Source: Saturnia japonica (lineage: Eukaryota > Arthropoda > Insecta > Lepidoptera > Saturniidae). From it: DNA of 64,000 nt. The notes beneath the pieces were generated by a model. It saw only the letters and a list, made by a program, of their open reading frames with translations, was not told the DNA's origin and ran no database searches. Of this stretch, positions 1-10,425 are shown in pieces. Position 1 is the first letter of the stretch. Each line of letters opens with the position of its first letter. The position numbers and the translations under genes were made by a program. Location: NCBI GenBank assembly GCA_033032175.1, contig JAVKPJ010000072.1, positions 1-64,000 on the forward strand, given 5' to 3'.

Positions 1-351
1 GTAACCCTCATGCAGCTCCGCCTCTCCGGGGCTTGCGACCTTGCGAATGACGTCGTCTGCGCCTTACCCTGGTGTTACTGGCGGCGCGCTGCTACGCAAA
101 GTGCGCGCAGTTGCTGCGCGATTTCAGCGTTCCACCAGTACACCTGGCGCTTAGCTGGACGACGCCCAACTCTCGGCATCGCCGCGTCACACATATGCGA
201 CACGGCGGCTCGCAGTCGCTCCGCCCCATCTTCGACATCGGCAGGCCTCTCGGGTGTTCCATCCATCACCCAGGCTTGCACGATGGCGGCCTCGAGGAAC
301 ACCTCGCGATCGAGGCGTCCCAGAGCCCAACGTGGACTGTCCTCCTCAGGG
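1..351 (-). mobile_element. T1: 5'-truncated family A element (fragment, runs off left edge)
   Basis: Minus-strand remnant of ORF2 from the linker between the endonuclease and the reverse transcriptase; residues such as RQVYWWNAEIAQ can be read. Its 5' end is cut cleanly inside ORF2 at a CCCTGAGG sequence joined directly to telomeric repeats, as expected when target-primed reverse transcription stops early. The segment is identical to the 5' end of T4 at 16396-16746. An inserted base and an extra codon-breaking repeat (QQ in place of Q) disturb the frame. Confidence 0.85.
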
Positions 352-373
352 AACCTAACCTAACCTAACCTAA

Positions 374-375
<2 letters not shown>
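352..375. repeat. Telomeric (CCTAA)n between T1 and T2
   Basis: About 4.5 units of CCTAA, equal to (TTAGG)n on the minus strand. The repeat abuts the T2 poly(A) tail, so the sense-strand junction reads A(n)GGTTAGG. This fits insertion between TT and AGG. Confidence 0.95.
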
Positions 376-407
<32 letters not shown>

Positions 408-408
<1 letters not shown>

Positions 409-492
409 GTGGGGAAATCCTGCATGGATCCGCCTCCCGAGCCGGGCAGCTCGAGAGGGGTATGTCAGACTCTTACTGACTAAAACCCCACG
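408..492 (-). other. T2 3'-terminal cloverleaf RNA structure
   Basis: Directly before the poly(A), the sense strand folds into a closing stem (CGUGGGG/CCCCACG) and three arms. Arm 1 is GUCAG/CUGAC with loop UAAGAGU, arm 2 is a 9-bp GC-rich hairpin with loop UGCCCG, and arm 3 is AUCC/GGAU. The same fold, with compensatory changes, ends every other family in the window. A 3' RNA signal recognised by the reverse transcriptase is the likely role, as 3' UTR recognition is known for R1-clade elements. Confidence 0.8.
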
Positions 493-735
493 GTGTTCCT
501 CCTTCACCCATTTGGCCGGGGAGTAGGGACAGCTTACGCATTACTTCTACTCGCCCGACGGGTTGTAGGCCCTCATAAGGGGCACCTTCAGCGGTTCTGA
601 GGGGTCGAGGTGTGTGACACCCTCCGACGAACCTACGAGGGGCGCATCGAAACACTGATGCGCCACGCCTCGGGCCTGTGCATTAGCTGCAAGGGCCGAA
701 GGACGTGCCCGCGTCCGACACCCGCAGGCCGTTTT
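493..735 (-). other. T2 3' UTR upstream of the cloverleaf
   Basis: Non-coding and strongly structured. In sister copies the sense strand has a perfect 8-bp hairpin (GGCGCATC/GATGCGCC) and a 7-bp hairpin (GGCCCCT/AGGGGCC). T2 itself has lost single bases in both. No ORF is supported. Confidence 0.6.
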
Positions 736-3700
736 TTACGGCGGCAGGAGGTCATTCCTGACCCTGCGCCGCCGGGTTCGTCGACCGCGGGAGGGGAGCT
801 CTGACGTCTGCTCCCTCTCCCTCTCCGCCGCCTCCTTTGCGAGCATGACGTCCTCGCAGAATGAGGCGACGGAGTTCCACCCGCTCTCACTCGCAACCAT
901 GGACGAAACGACGGTCGGGAGTGAGAGATCGGGCCCTATAGCCGCGATGAGGTCGCGGCGTGACGAGTCCCATGCGGGACAGGCGGCCAGTGTGTGCTGC
1001 GCGTTATCGACCGCACAGCCACAATGATGGCACCCAGTTGTTGGCTCTCGGCCTATGCGACACAGGTAACTCCCGAAACATCCGTGTCCCGAGAGCACTT
1101 GCGTCAGCCGGAAGGTTAGGGTGCCGTGCCGCCTCCGTACCCATGCCGTCAAATGAGGCCTCACGGCCTCGACGGTCGTCACGCCGGCGCTGGGGTGCTC
1201 CAGTCGTCGGTCCCCACTCCGCCATGACCAGGATCTGGTGGAGCTCTGCCCTCCGCGCCTCGATCTCACGAGCGCAGGTCTATAATCCTCTCTTCCAAGG
1301 CCTCCCCGCGCCACCTGTAGAGCGACGCGAGGGCTCTCGCCTCCAGATCCCATGGCGGAGATCCGGCCAATAGGGAGGCCGCCTCGAAGGAGATCGTGCG
1401 ATATCCCCGGGCTGCTCTGACGGCCATCGCCCTCTGCGGTTTGCGCAGAGGCGGCGATATTTCGGGCCGCCAGGTTTTCTTCAGCCCACACCGGGGCCCC
1501 GTAAAGGGCCATGGACCGCACGATCCCATGTAGAGCCTTCGGCAAGCGGAATTTGGACCCCCAAGGTTGGGCAACAGCCGCGCTAACGCGGCCGCAGCGC
1601 CCATAAGACGGGGGGGTCAGTTGCCTGAAGTGCTCTACAAAGTCCCATCGGCTATCCAGAACGAGTCCAAGATATTTCATATTGGACTGGATGCCGATTG
1701 GGACGCCTCCCACGATGATCTGGGACCCTCTCGGTGGCGCATTCCGAGGCCCATGAAAACACAGAGCCTCAGATTTTTGCAGCGCCACGTTTAGTCCCAG
1801 ACGCCGGATCCGACCGACGACGTGTGCCACCCCAGCGGTTGCCAATATCGCGGCTTCGCGGTGCGACTTAGCTCTCGACGTGACCAGTGTGTCGTCGGCA
1901 TAACACACGACACTGAGGCCACGGAGGAGCGCACCGCGCAACACCCAGTCGTATCCGATGTTCCAGAGAAGAGGGCCCAAAACTGACCCCTGGGGAACAC
2001 CGGGAGACGACGTCTCGCCGACACATTCCACTCCGACCCGGGAAGACTACATACCTCTCGGAGAGGTACGCCCGACTATGCGGCGGAGGTAGGACGGCAA
2101 TCCGTGAAATCGGAGCGCCTCTCTAATTGTGGCCCAGGGCAAGGTGTTAAAGGCATTTGCGATGTCTAAAGACACCGCTATCACCACCTCGCCCCGAGCA
2201 ATGGCCTCCTCCGCCAGACTCCTCACTTGCGCTATCGCGTCAATCGTGGAGCGCCCTCTGCGGAAACCGAACTGGTTCGCCGCCAAATCCGGCCCCACTT
2301 GCGTTAAATGGCCGACGAGGCGGTTTGCAATCACTCTCTCGAAGAGTTTTGCCCACCTCGTCGAGCAGCACAATGGGGCGGTACGCAGGACGGCGAGTCC
2401 GCCGGGCGCCCCGGCTTTTGGAGCAGGACTAGACGGCCGGTTTTCCACTTCGACGGAAAACCGGCCCTGCTCCAGACACGCGCTCAGGAGTCCAATAGTC
2501 GGGGCTCGAGGACCTCTTGGGCCAGGACCCACGCTCGACCAGGCAGGCCGTCGGGCCCTGGGGCGGTGTTTTTGGCCGCGAGGCGTTTCACCGCCGCCCT
2601 CAATTCTTCCCGGGTCACGTCGGGCACTTCGTCTCGGTCCACGTAGAGGCTCGGCCGCGGGCGGAGCCATGTGGGGAGGTGAAAACTCCTCCCTGGAGGG
2701 AAACAGAGCGCTCACCACCTCCTCGAGGAACTCTAACTGGAGACTCTGGTTACCGGTGGGGCCCATTGGCGAAGTTTGCCGCGTACCATCCTGTACGGGC
2801 GGCCCCACGGATCCCGATTGAGCGTCTCCAGGAATTCCTCTCTGGCCAGAGCTTTTGCGCGCTCAATGGCCCGTCGGAGGGTGAGCTTAGCTGCTCTGTA
2901 ACCCTCATGCAGCTCCGCCCTCTCCGGGGCTTGCGACCTGCGAATGACGTCGTCTGCGCCTTATCCTGGTGTACTGGCGGCGCGCTGCTACGCAAAGTGC
3001 GCGCAGCTGCGCGATTTCAGCGTTCCACCAGTACACCTGGCGCTTAGCTGGACGACGCCCAACTCTCGGCATCGCCGCGTCACACATATGCGACACGGCG
3101 GCTCGCAGTCGCTCCGCCCCATCTTCGACATCGGCAGGCCTCTCGGGTGTTCCATCCATCACCCAGGCTTGCACGATGGCGGCCTCGAGGAACACCTCGC
3201 GATCGAGGCGTCCCAGAGCCCAACGTGGACTGTCCTCCTCAGGGCCTCTCGGGACGGTCGTCCCGAGGTCTGGATGGACACTTCGAATGTTATATAGAGA
3301 TGGTCCGAAAGTGTCTCTACCCCCTCCAGGACTCTCCAGTCCCGAACACGGCGTGCTATTGCAGGGCTTGCGAACGATAGGTCCACTATGGATTCGCCCT
3401 GCGGTCGCACGCACGTGTTTATGGAGCCTCTGTTAAGGAAGAGTAGGCCTGATGTTACGGCCCACTCTTCCAGCGCCTCACCCCTATTATCCGTGGATGG
3501 GGAACCCCAAGCCGTAGATTTGGCGTTGAAGTCCCCGAGGACTAGGACAGGGTGAGGGTGGCTGCCGAGACGACAGTGCCCAACTCCACCAAGAATGCCT
3601 CAAATTCGGCGAGACTCCACCGAGGAGGTGCATACACCCCCACCACCTCAACGTCGCCGAGACGCGCCGCCACGTATCCCTGGCCCTCCTTGATGTTAGT

Positions 3701-3901
3701 GAAGGGCGGGGAGCCGGCGGCGGGCCGGGAAATGATGGCCACCGAGCCATCTCGATTACCCGCCCAGTTATCTCGGGGCGGCACGAAGTATGGCTCGGCT
3801 ATCACGGCGACGCTGATTGACCACTGTGCCATGCTTTGGACTAGCAGGTCCTGCGCACTGGCACAGTGGTTTAGATTCGCTTGGAGGAGACGGATGGCCA
3901 T
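736..3901 (-). pseudogene. T2 ORF2: APE endonuclease-reverse transcriptase, frameshifted
   Basis: About 1,055 codons from ATG at 3901 to TAA at 736. The endonuclease shows QANLNH and AEPY near the N-terminus, LGDFNA (about 3522-3540) and LSDH (about 3301-3310), the usual APE metal and catalytic residues. The RT shows AYRPIVLLDE, FGFRRGRSTIDAI (about 2237-2275), VSLDIANAF (about 2152-2178), GVPQGSVLGPLLWN and YADD (1891-1902). A C-terminal CCHC finger (CHHC...H...C, about 970-1033) is typical of the R1 clade. At least four indels split it into separate frames, for example near 2031, 2800 and 3415-3540. The protein would nick TTAGG repeats and copy its RNA in place. Indels in homopolymers may be sequencing errors. 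Confidence 0.9.
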
Positions 3902-3903
3902 TA
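3899..3903 (-). promoter_or_regulatory. T2 UAAUG stop-start (ORF1/ORF2 translational coupling)
   Basis: The ORF1 stop TAA and the ORF2 start ATG share one base (TAATG on the minus strand). The same arrangement is known from Bombyx SART1, where ORF2 is translated by termination-reinitiation. It recurs in T5, T10 and T15. Confidence 0.85.
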
Positions 3904-6074
3904 CTGATTGACTTCATCCATCTCCTCCGTTTGGTTCGTCGACAGCGCTACCGGAGCAGCCGACGAGGCAAGGGGCTGTGCAGGGGCTTTTCCCCTCTTC
4001 CCCTTCCTTCTCTTCTTGGGTTGCGACGACGCAACGCATGTCTTGCCACCCACCGGTGCCCAGCTGGTTTACCCGCACCTGCACATATTAAGCAATGCGG
4101 GTCCACTGTGCAGGCTGCCGCCTTATGGCCGGGTTGACTGCAGCGATAGCAGAGTGCACTGCAGTCAACTTCTGAGGAGCATTTTGCCCCCAGATGACCG
4201 GCCTGAAGGCAACGGAAACACCTTGTGAGCGGGGCTGCAAGACTTTTACTCGCGCCGACACCACACCCACCAATAGCTTACGGCCGTCGCCGAGTTTTTT
4301 GGCCACCGTCACTGGGCACGAAACCACGGCCGTTCCAGCCCCATTAAAGCGGGCGAGGATCAGTTGCTTTAACGTGCTCTGGGGGCATTCCCCAGCACGT
4401 GCAACGGCGGCAATTAGCTTCTCTACTGTAACGGAGTCATCTAGGCCTGAGATGCGCACGTCTGCACACCTCATAGGCCTGGTCACCCGAATGTCATCAG
4501 CTGGAAAGGACGCCCTAATTTTTTCTGCAAGGGCGTCTGCTTGCGGACCACTCGTGGCACCTGGAACCTCTAAGAGGGCAGCCCCTGTTGCTGCCCTTCT
4601 ATAGTTGACGCCCTCTATGCCTAGAGCGCCAAGGTTGACTTGCTCCCATGTTTTCGTTAGCACCTCCCTGTAGGTGATGCCCCTCTTCGCAGCCTCAGGT
4701 TGAAGTGTTATAACCACCGCAGTGGATTTGGAGGTGCGAAGTTTGGGGGCTCTGTTCCTTTTTGGAGGTGCTTTTGTAGCCGCCTTTTTCTTATTCTTCT
4801 TCGTGGCCTTACCCCCCTTACCTACTAACACCCACTCTCCTTGAGTGGGTTTAGGAGTGGCCACCTTCTCGCTGTAGGAAGCACGAGGGGCAGGTGTAGT
4901 CGTCGACTTGGGACCGGCTTTCCCTGCATTTTGACTGCTTTTCTTCTTAGCTGCTTGCCGGAATTCATGCTGCCGCGGAGGACCAGTTTCAGGTGCTACC
5001 ACTTTTGCAGCTTGCGCAGCCTTTCTATCCGCCGCTAAAGGAGGACGGAGTTGTCTTTCAGGGAGGAGCCTATCCTCCAAGGCCTCGAAGCGAGCACTCA
5101 TTATGTTGAGTATGCGCTCGAACTTCTGGTCAATGTCAGAATTCTCGCTCCGAGGCCTCCCTGGCAACGGCGGAAATTCCTCCCTCCTCCGTGGAGCTGG
5201 AGAAGTTGAAGGGCCCAGTCCTGTCCCTGTCGCTGTGACTAGAGAGACTTCAGCTCCTGGCGATGGCTGGCGGACTTTATTCAGGTCCACCCTCATTTCT
5301 GCGAGCTCCTTCCGGAGCTCTGCCAGCTCTTCCGATTGTTTGGCATTCGTCTCCTCCAGCCTTGCGTATGCTGCTTGGACCCTTGCCAACTCCTCTGTGG
5401 TGGTCCGACTGTAAAATTTCTCTACTGCGTCCTTAATAGACACAGCGGCATCCTTAAGGGCTTTTTTGGTATGTTCCCTTAAGATTTGATGATTTTTTGG
5501 CGACCTTGAGGATCACCTCAACGTCGCCCAGTATTCTTTCGTTCAATTGGAAGGAGAGTTCTTCCTCCGGAGCAGAGATGATCTCCTTTGCGGCCCTATT
5601 AAGCCGTGCCCGCGATGCTGCCTCTGCCACCTCCTCTTCGGCTGTAAGGCGGAGTAGCTCCTCTTTCTTGCGGATGTAATCTTCCTTCACCTTTGCCAAC
5701 CCCACATATTCTCCTGTAGTTGGGGGCCGCCCCCTACCCTTTTTGGGGATAGAAACTGGCGTTTGCGTCTGGTCAGCACCCTCGACCTTCCTTTTCCGCC
5801 AGAAGCAGACTGGCGGAGCGTCCTCAGCGCCAGACAGAGGGTTCTCAGACGACCCTACCGTCACCATAGAGGCCTCACTGGACTCGCTACACACCGACAA
5901 TCTGTCTAGTGAAGGGTCCTTACGATTAGCCACAACGGGGTTGAATTCCCCTTCGCGACCATCCACTTTTCTCGCCTCACACGTAACTCCACTAGTGGAG
6001 CCACCGTCCTCGTCATTCTTAAAACTAGGTTTATTTACAATATTTACAGAGTTTTGTTTTAAAAGTTGGCTCAT
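3901..6074 (-). pseudogene. T2 ORF1: Gag-like protein, frameshifted
   Basis: Begins MSQLLKQNSVN at 6074 and ends at the UAAUG site. In order: an acidic, serine-rich N-terminus; an AT-hook-like KKGRGRPP (5719-5749); charged coiled-coil stretches (EELARVQAAYARLEETN and following, about 5250-5420); the conserved RFEALEDRLLPE; a basic KKxKKxA tract; a Gag/RRM-like core (STAVVITLQPEA ... MRCADVRISGLDDSVT); then three zinc knuckles. A frameshift near 5455-5475 splits the N-terminus. A two-base loss near 4222 (ccttgtg where T6 has cctctgtg) removes the knuckles from frame. The protein would bind element RNA and direct it to telomeres. Confidence 0.88.
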
Positions 6075-6493
6075 TTTTGTTCCCACGATTGTGGGGGAAG
6101 TAACAGTCCACCCAGGCAGTGCCCCTGTGCCTGGGTAAGCCTAGCGTAACCCGTCAAGAGAGTCGGCCGGTTCTCTGACGGGGGTCGTCACTCGTGACTG
6201 GTCCCACCAGCCAAGCATCCCTCGCGGTGCGCCGCCGCTTGGGATTAGGGTAATTTTTTATAGAGGTTTTCTTCCTCGCGGTCCAGGCGGTTAAGCCAAG
6301 ACCCTCGGTCCCATACGAAGCCGCGAGACGTGACCACGACACTCCGATGGGATTACGAGATCGACGGTGGCAAGCCGGACAACGTGTCCAACCTGTCCGC
6401 CCGACGGCAGTGTGAGCGCACGCCGAGCCCGCCAACAAGCCATGTCCTTCGTCAGCTCTGAGGAGCAGAGAGTCGATAAACGAGGCCCCCCCT
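6075..6493 (-). other. T2 5' UTR with serial hairpins
   Basis: Between the ribozyme and the ORF1 start the sense strand carries several stem-loops: GAGG..CCTC (6263-6277), followed by a TAAAAAAT tract; a roughly 10-bp stem of CCGTCAGAGA type (6152-6181, one bulged base); a CCCAGGC/GCCTGGG stem (6111-6135); and a CCCAC/GTGGG hairpin ending about 10 bases before the start codon. Such chained structure fits cap-independent initiation on an RNA whose 5' end has been cut by a ribozyme. Confidence 0.6.
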
Positions 6494-6571
6494 GTCAGGT
6501 ATTCGCCGTCGGCCGAGAAGCGGCCGCCGTTGCCCGGGATGCACCACGCGGAGGTTCCTGACTCGCACCCC
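6494..6571 (-). ncRNA. T2 HDV-like self-cleaving ribozyme
   Basis: 78 nt at the very 5' end. Sense strand: P1 GGGGUGC/GCAUCCC; P2 GUCAGG/CCUGAC; P3 ACC/GGU with loop UCCGCGU; J1.1/4 GGGCAAC; P4 GGCCG/CGGCC; and J4/2 GGCGAAU holding the catalytic-type C. The nested double-pseudoknot order P1-P2-P3-P1'-P4-P2' is that of HDV-like ribozymes, known at the 5' ends of R2 and other insect LINEs. The predicted cut lies between the telomeric TT and the first G, which sets the element's 5' end. Confidence 0.93.
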
Positions 6572-6578
6572 AACCTAA

Positions 6579-6580
<2 letters not shown>
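6572..6580. repeat. Telomeric repeat remnant between T2 and T3
   Basis: AACCTAACC, under two repeat units, joining the T2 5' end to the T3 poly(A). Confidence 0.9.
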
Positions 6581-6633
<53 letters not shown>

Positions 6634-6718
6634 CGTGGGGAAATCCTGCATGGATCCGCCTCCCGAGCCGGGCAGCTCGAGAGGGGTATGTCAGACTCTT
6701 ACTGACTAAAACCCCACG
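6634..6718 (-). other. T3 3' cloverleaf
   Basis: Same A-type cloverleaf as T2: closing stem CGUGGGG/CCCCACG and arm 1 GUCAG/CUGAC. It is separated by a few bases from the 51-base poly(A) at 6581-6631. Confidence 0.8.
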
Positions 6719-6956
6719 GTGTTCCTCTTTCCCATTTGGCCGGGGAGCAGGGACAGCTTCCGCATTACTTCTACTCGCCCGACGGGTGTAGGCCCCTCAT
6801 AAGGGGCCACCTCTGCGGTCTGAGGGGTCGAGGTGTGTGACACCCTCCGACGAACCTACGAGGGGCGCATCGAACACTGATGCGCCACGCCTCGGGCCTG
6901 TGCATTCGCTGCAAGGGCGAAGGACGTGCCCGCGTCCGACGCCCGCAGGCCGTTTT

Positions 6957-9900
6957 TTACGGCGGCAGGAGGTCATTCCTGACCCTGCGCCGCCGGGTTC
7001 GTCGACCGCGGGAGGGGAGCTCTGACGTCTGCTCCCTCTCCCTCTCCGCCGCCTCCTTTGCGAGCATGACGTCCTCGCAGAATGAGGCGACGGAGTTCCA
7101 CCCGCTCTCACTCTCGACCATGGATGAAACGACAGTCGGGAGCGAGAGATCGGGCCCTATAGCCGCGATAAGGTCACGGCGTGACGAGTCCCATGCGGGA
7201 CAGGCGGCAAGTGTGTGCTGCGCGTTATCGACCGCGCAGCCACAATGATGGCACCCAGCTGTTGGCTCTCGGCCTATGCGACACAGGTAACTCCCGAAAC
7301 ATCCGTGTCCCGAGAGCACCTGCGTCAGCCGGAAGGTTAGGGTGCCGTGCCGCCTCCGTACCCATGCCGTCAAATGAGGCCTCACGGCCTGGATGGTCGT
7401 CACGCCGGCGCTGGGGTGCTCCAGTCGTCGGTCCCACTCCGCCATGACCAGGATCTGGTGGAGCTCTGTCCTACGCGCCTCGATCTCACGAGGCGCAGGT
7501 CGTCTTCCTCTCTCCAACGCCTCCCCGCGCCACCTGTAGAGCGACGCGAGGGCTTCCGCCTCCAGATCCCATGGCGGAGATCCGGCCAGTAGGGAGGCCG
7601 CCTCGAAGGAGATCGTGCGATATCCCCGGGCTGCTCTGACGGCCATCGCTCTCTGCGGTTTGCGCAGAGCGGCGATATTACGGGCCGCCAGGTTCTCAGC
7701 CCACACCGGGGCCCCGTAAAGGGCCATGGACCGCACAATCCCCATGTAGAGCCTTCGGCAAGCGGAATTTGGACCCCCAGGTTGGGCAACAGCCGCGCTA
7801 ACGCGGCCGCAGCGCCCATAAGACGGGGGGTCAGCTGCCTGAAGTGCTCTACAAAGCCCCATCGGCTATCCAGAACGAGTCCAAGATATTTCATATTGGA
7901 CTGGATGCCGATTGGGACGCCTCCCACGATGATCTGGGACCCTCTCGGTGGCGCATTCCGAGGCCCATGAAAACACAGAGCCTCAGATTTTTGCAGCGCC
8001 ACGTTTAGTCCCAGACGCCCGATCCGACCGACGACGTGTGCCACCCCAGCGGTTGCCAATATCGCAGCTTCGCGGTGCGACTTAGCTCTCGACGTGACCA
8101 ATGTGTCGTCGGCATAACATACGACACTGAGGCACGGAGGAGCGCACCGCGCAACACCCAGTCGTATCCGATGTTCCAGAGAAGAGGGCCCAAAACTGAC
8201 CCTGGGGAACACCGGATACGACGTCTCGCTGACACATTCCACTCCGACCCGGGAAGACTACATACCTCTCGGAGAGGTACGCCCCGACTATGCGGCGGAG
8301 GTAGGACGGCACTCCGTTGAAATCGGAGCGCCTCTCTAATTGTGGCCCAGGGCAAGGTGTTAAAAGCATTTGCGATGTCTAAGACACCGCTATCACCACC
8401 TCGCCCGAGCAATAGCCTCCTCCGCCAGACTCCTGACTTGCGCGATCGCATCAATCGTGGAGCGCCCTCTGCGGAAACCGAACTGGTTCGCCGCCAAATC
8501 CGGCCCCACGTGCGTTAAATGGCCGACGAGGCGGTTTGCAATCACCCTCTCGAAGAGTTTGCCACCTCGTCGAGCAGCACAATGGGGCGGTACGCGGACG
8601 GCGAGTCCGCCGGGCGCCCCGGCTTTTGGAGCAGGACTAGACGGCCGGTTTTCCACTTCAACGGAAACCGGCCCTGCTCCAGACACACGCTTAGGAGTCC
8701 CAATAGTCGGGGCTCGAGGACCTCTTTGGGCCAGGACCCACGCTCGACCAGGCAGGCGTCGGGCCCTGGGGCGGTGTTTTTGGCCGCGAGGCGTTTCACC
8801 GCCGCCCTCAATTCTTCCCGGGTCACGTCGGGCACGTCGTCTCGGTCCACGTCGGGCTCGGCCGCGGGCGGAGCCATGTGGGGAGGTGAAAACTCCTCCC
8901 TGGAGGGAAACAGAGCGCTCACCACCTCCTCGAGGAACTCTGACTGGAGACTCTGGGTTACCGGTGGGGCCCATTGGCGAAGTTTGCCACGTACCATCCT
9001 CCTGTACGGACGGCCCCACGGATCCCGATTGAGCGTCTCCAGGAATTCCTCTCTGGCCAGAGCTTTTGCGCGCTCAATGGCCCGTCGGAGGGCGAGCTTA
9101 GCTGCTCTGTAACCCTCATGCAGCTCCGCCTCTCCGGGGCTTGCGACCTGCGAATGACGTCGTCTGCGCCTTATCCTGGTGTACTGGCGGCGCGCTGCTA
9201 CGCAAAGTGCGCGCAGCTGCGCGATTTCAGCGTTCCACCAGTACACCTGGCGCTTAGCTGGACGACGCCCAACTCTCGGCATCGCCGCGTCACACATATG
9301 CGACACGGCGGCTCGCAGTCGCTCCGCCCCATCTTCGACATCGGCAGGCCTCTCGGGTGTTCCATCCATCACCCAGGCTTGCACGATGGCGGCCTCGAGG
9401 AACACCTCGCGATCGAGGCGTCCCAGAGCCCAACGTGGACTGTCCTCCTCAGGGCCTCTCGGGACCGGTCGTCCGAGGTCTGGGCGGACACTTCGAACTG
9501 TATGTAAAGATGATCCGAAAGTGTCTCTACCCCCTCCAGGACTCTCCAGTCCCGAACACGGCGTGCTATTGCAGGGCTTGCGAACGATATGTCCACTATG
9601 GATTCGCCCTGCGGTCGCACGCACGTGTTTATTGAGCCCCTGTTAAGGACGAGTAGGCTTGATGTTACGGCCCACTCTTCCAGCGCCTCACCCCTATTAT
9701 CCGTGGATGGGGAACCCCAAGCCGTAGATTTGGCGTTGAAGTCCCCGAGGACTAGGATGGGGTGAGGGTGGCTACCCGAGACGACAGTGCCCAACTCCAC
9801 CAAGAATGCCTCAAATTCGGCGAGACTCCACCGAGGGGGTGCATACACCCCCACCACCACAACGTCGCCGAGACGCGCCGCCACGTATCCCTGACCCTCC

Positions 9901-10114
9901 TTGATGTTAGCGAAGGGCGGGGAACCGGCGGCGGGTCGAGAAATAATGGCAACCGAGAGCCATCTCGATCTCCCGCCCAGTTATCTCGGGGCGGCACGAA
10001 GTATGGCTCGGCTATCACGGCGACGTTGATTGACCACTGTGCCATGCTTTGGACTAGCAGGTCCTGCGCACTGGCACAGTGGTTCATATTCCCTTGGAGG
10101 ATATGAATAGACAT
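6957..10114 (-). pseudogene. T3 ORF2: endonuclease-RT, frameshifted
   Basis: Starts at ATG 10114 (MSIHILQGNMNHCASAQDLL), two bases after the TAA of the A-type ORF1 tail. The endonuclease residues AEPY, GDFNAKS and LSDH, the RT core with YADD at 8105-8116 and the C-terminal CHHC finger are all readable. A two-base insertion near 9955 and several one-base indels break it. The stretch 9369-9884 and the RT-to-C-terminus stretch 6957-7862 stay open. Confidence 0.9.
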
Positions 10115-10116
10115 TA

Positions 10117-10306
10117 TTAATTGGCTTCTTCCATCTCCTCCGTCTGGACCGTTGTCGGCGCTTTAGGAACAGCCGACGAGGTCAGGGGCTGTGTCGGGGC
10201 TTTTCCCCTCTTCCCCCTCCTTCTCTTCTTGGGTGGCGACGACGCAACGCATGTCTTGCCACCCACCCGGTGCCCAGCTGGTTTACCCGCACCGGCACAT
10301 ATTAAA
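10117..10306 (-). pseudogene. T3 A-type ORF1 tail
   Basis: Encodes only the end of a family A Gag: the third zinc knuckle (LICAGAGKPAGHRVGGKTC), a basic KKRRRGKRGKAP tract and the terminal EEMEEAN, then TAA. In T6 the same sequence continues into the rest of ORF1; here it is fused in frame to the family B ORF2 start, giving an open 83-codon hybrid (10117-10368). Confidence 0.85.
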
Positions 10307-10424
10307 CCCGAGTAAGGCTCCGCGACTACCGCCACTTGAATTGACCACTCGGCCATGGATTGTACCAAAAGGTCCTGGCCACAGCCGAGTGATTGATATT
10401 AGCTTGTAGAAACCTGTAAACCAT
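10307..10424 (-). pseudogene. T3 B-type ORF2 start (stub)
   Basis: ATG at 10424 opens MVYRFLQANINHSA, close to T7 ORF2 (MAHKFLQVNINHSA), and runs to AEPYS before the sequence changes to family A ORF1. One base is missing in the AQD codons. The ATG lies one base after the ORF1 stop (TAA G ATG), again a stop-start arrangement. Confidence 0.8.
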
Positions 10425-10425
10425 C

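Larger units (their letters stand above)
376..6571 (-). mobile_element. T2: full-length family A SART-like telomeric LINE
   Basis: Complete element of about 6.2 kb on the minus strand: HDV-like ribozyme, structured 5' UTR, ORF1, UAAUG coupling site, ORF2, 3' UTR, cloverleaf and a 31-base poly(A). Both sides are TTAGG repeats and the 5' junction is TT|GGGG. The domain order (APE endonuclease, RT, CCHC) and telomeric target match the R1-clade SART/TRAS families. Both ORFs are interrupted by small indels, so this copy as written could not encode intact proteins. Confidence 0.92.
1..9954. repeat. Large duplication, copy 1 (partner 16396-26349)
   Basis: This block matches 16396-26349 at a constant offset of 16,395 bases. 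It covers the T1/T4 5' end, all of T2 and most of T3/T6. Every reading frame start and stop I compared coincides, including poly(T) runs of 31 and 51 bases. Identity breaks near 9955, where copy 1 has two extra bases (gagagcc against gagcc). Differences then accumulate until the copies part completely at 10306/10307. Such exact homopolymer agreement suggests a redundant assembly segment, or otherwise a very recent duplication. Confidence 0.85.

Noticed and set aside
408..492. The 3' cloverleaf as a tRNA gene or tRNA-derived SINE
   Set aside because: Arm lengths, the absence of A and B box motifs, and the missing anticodon and CCA context do not fit a tRNA. The resemblance is only in overall shape.
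6494..6571. Ribozyme as evidence of a delta-like virus
   Set aside because: Only the ribozyme fold is shared. It sits at the 5' end of a LINE, and no delta-antigen-like sequence is present. HDV-like ribozymes are widespread in retrotransposons.
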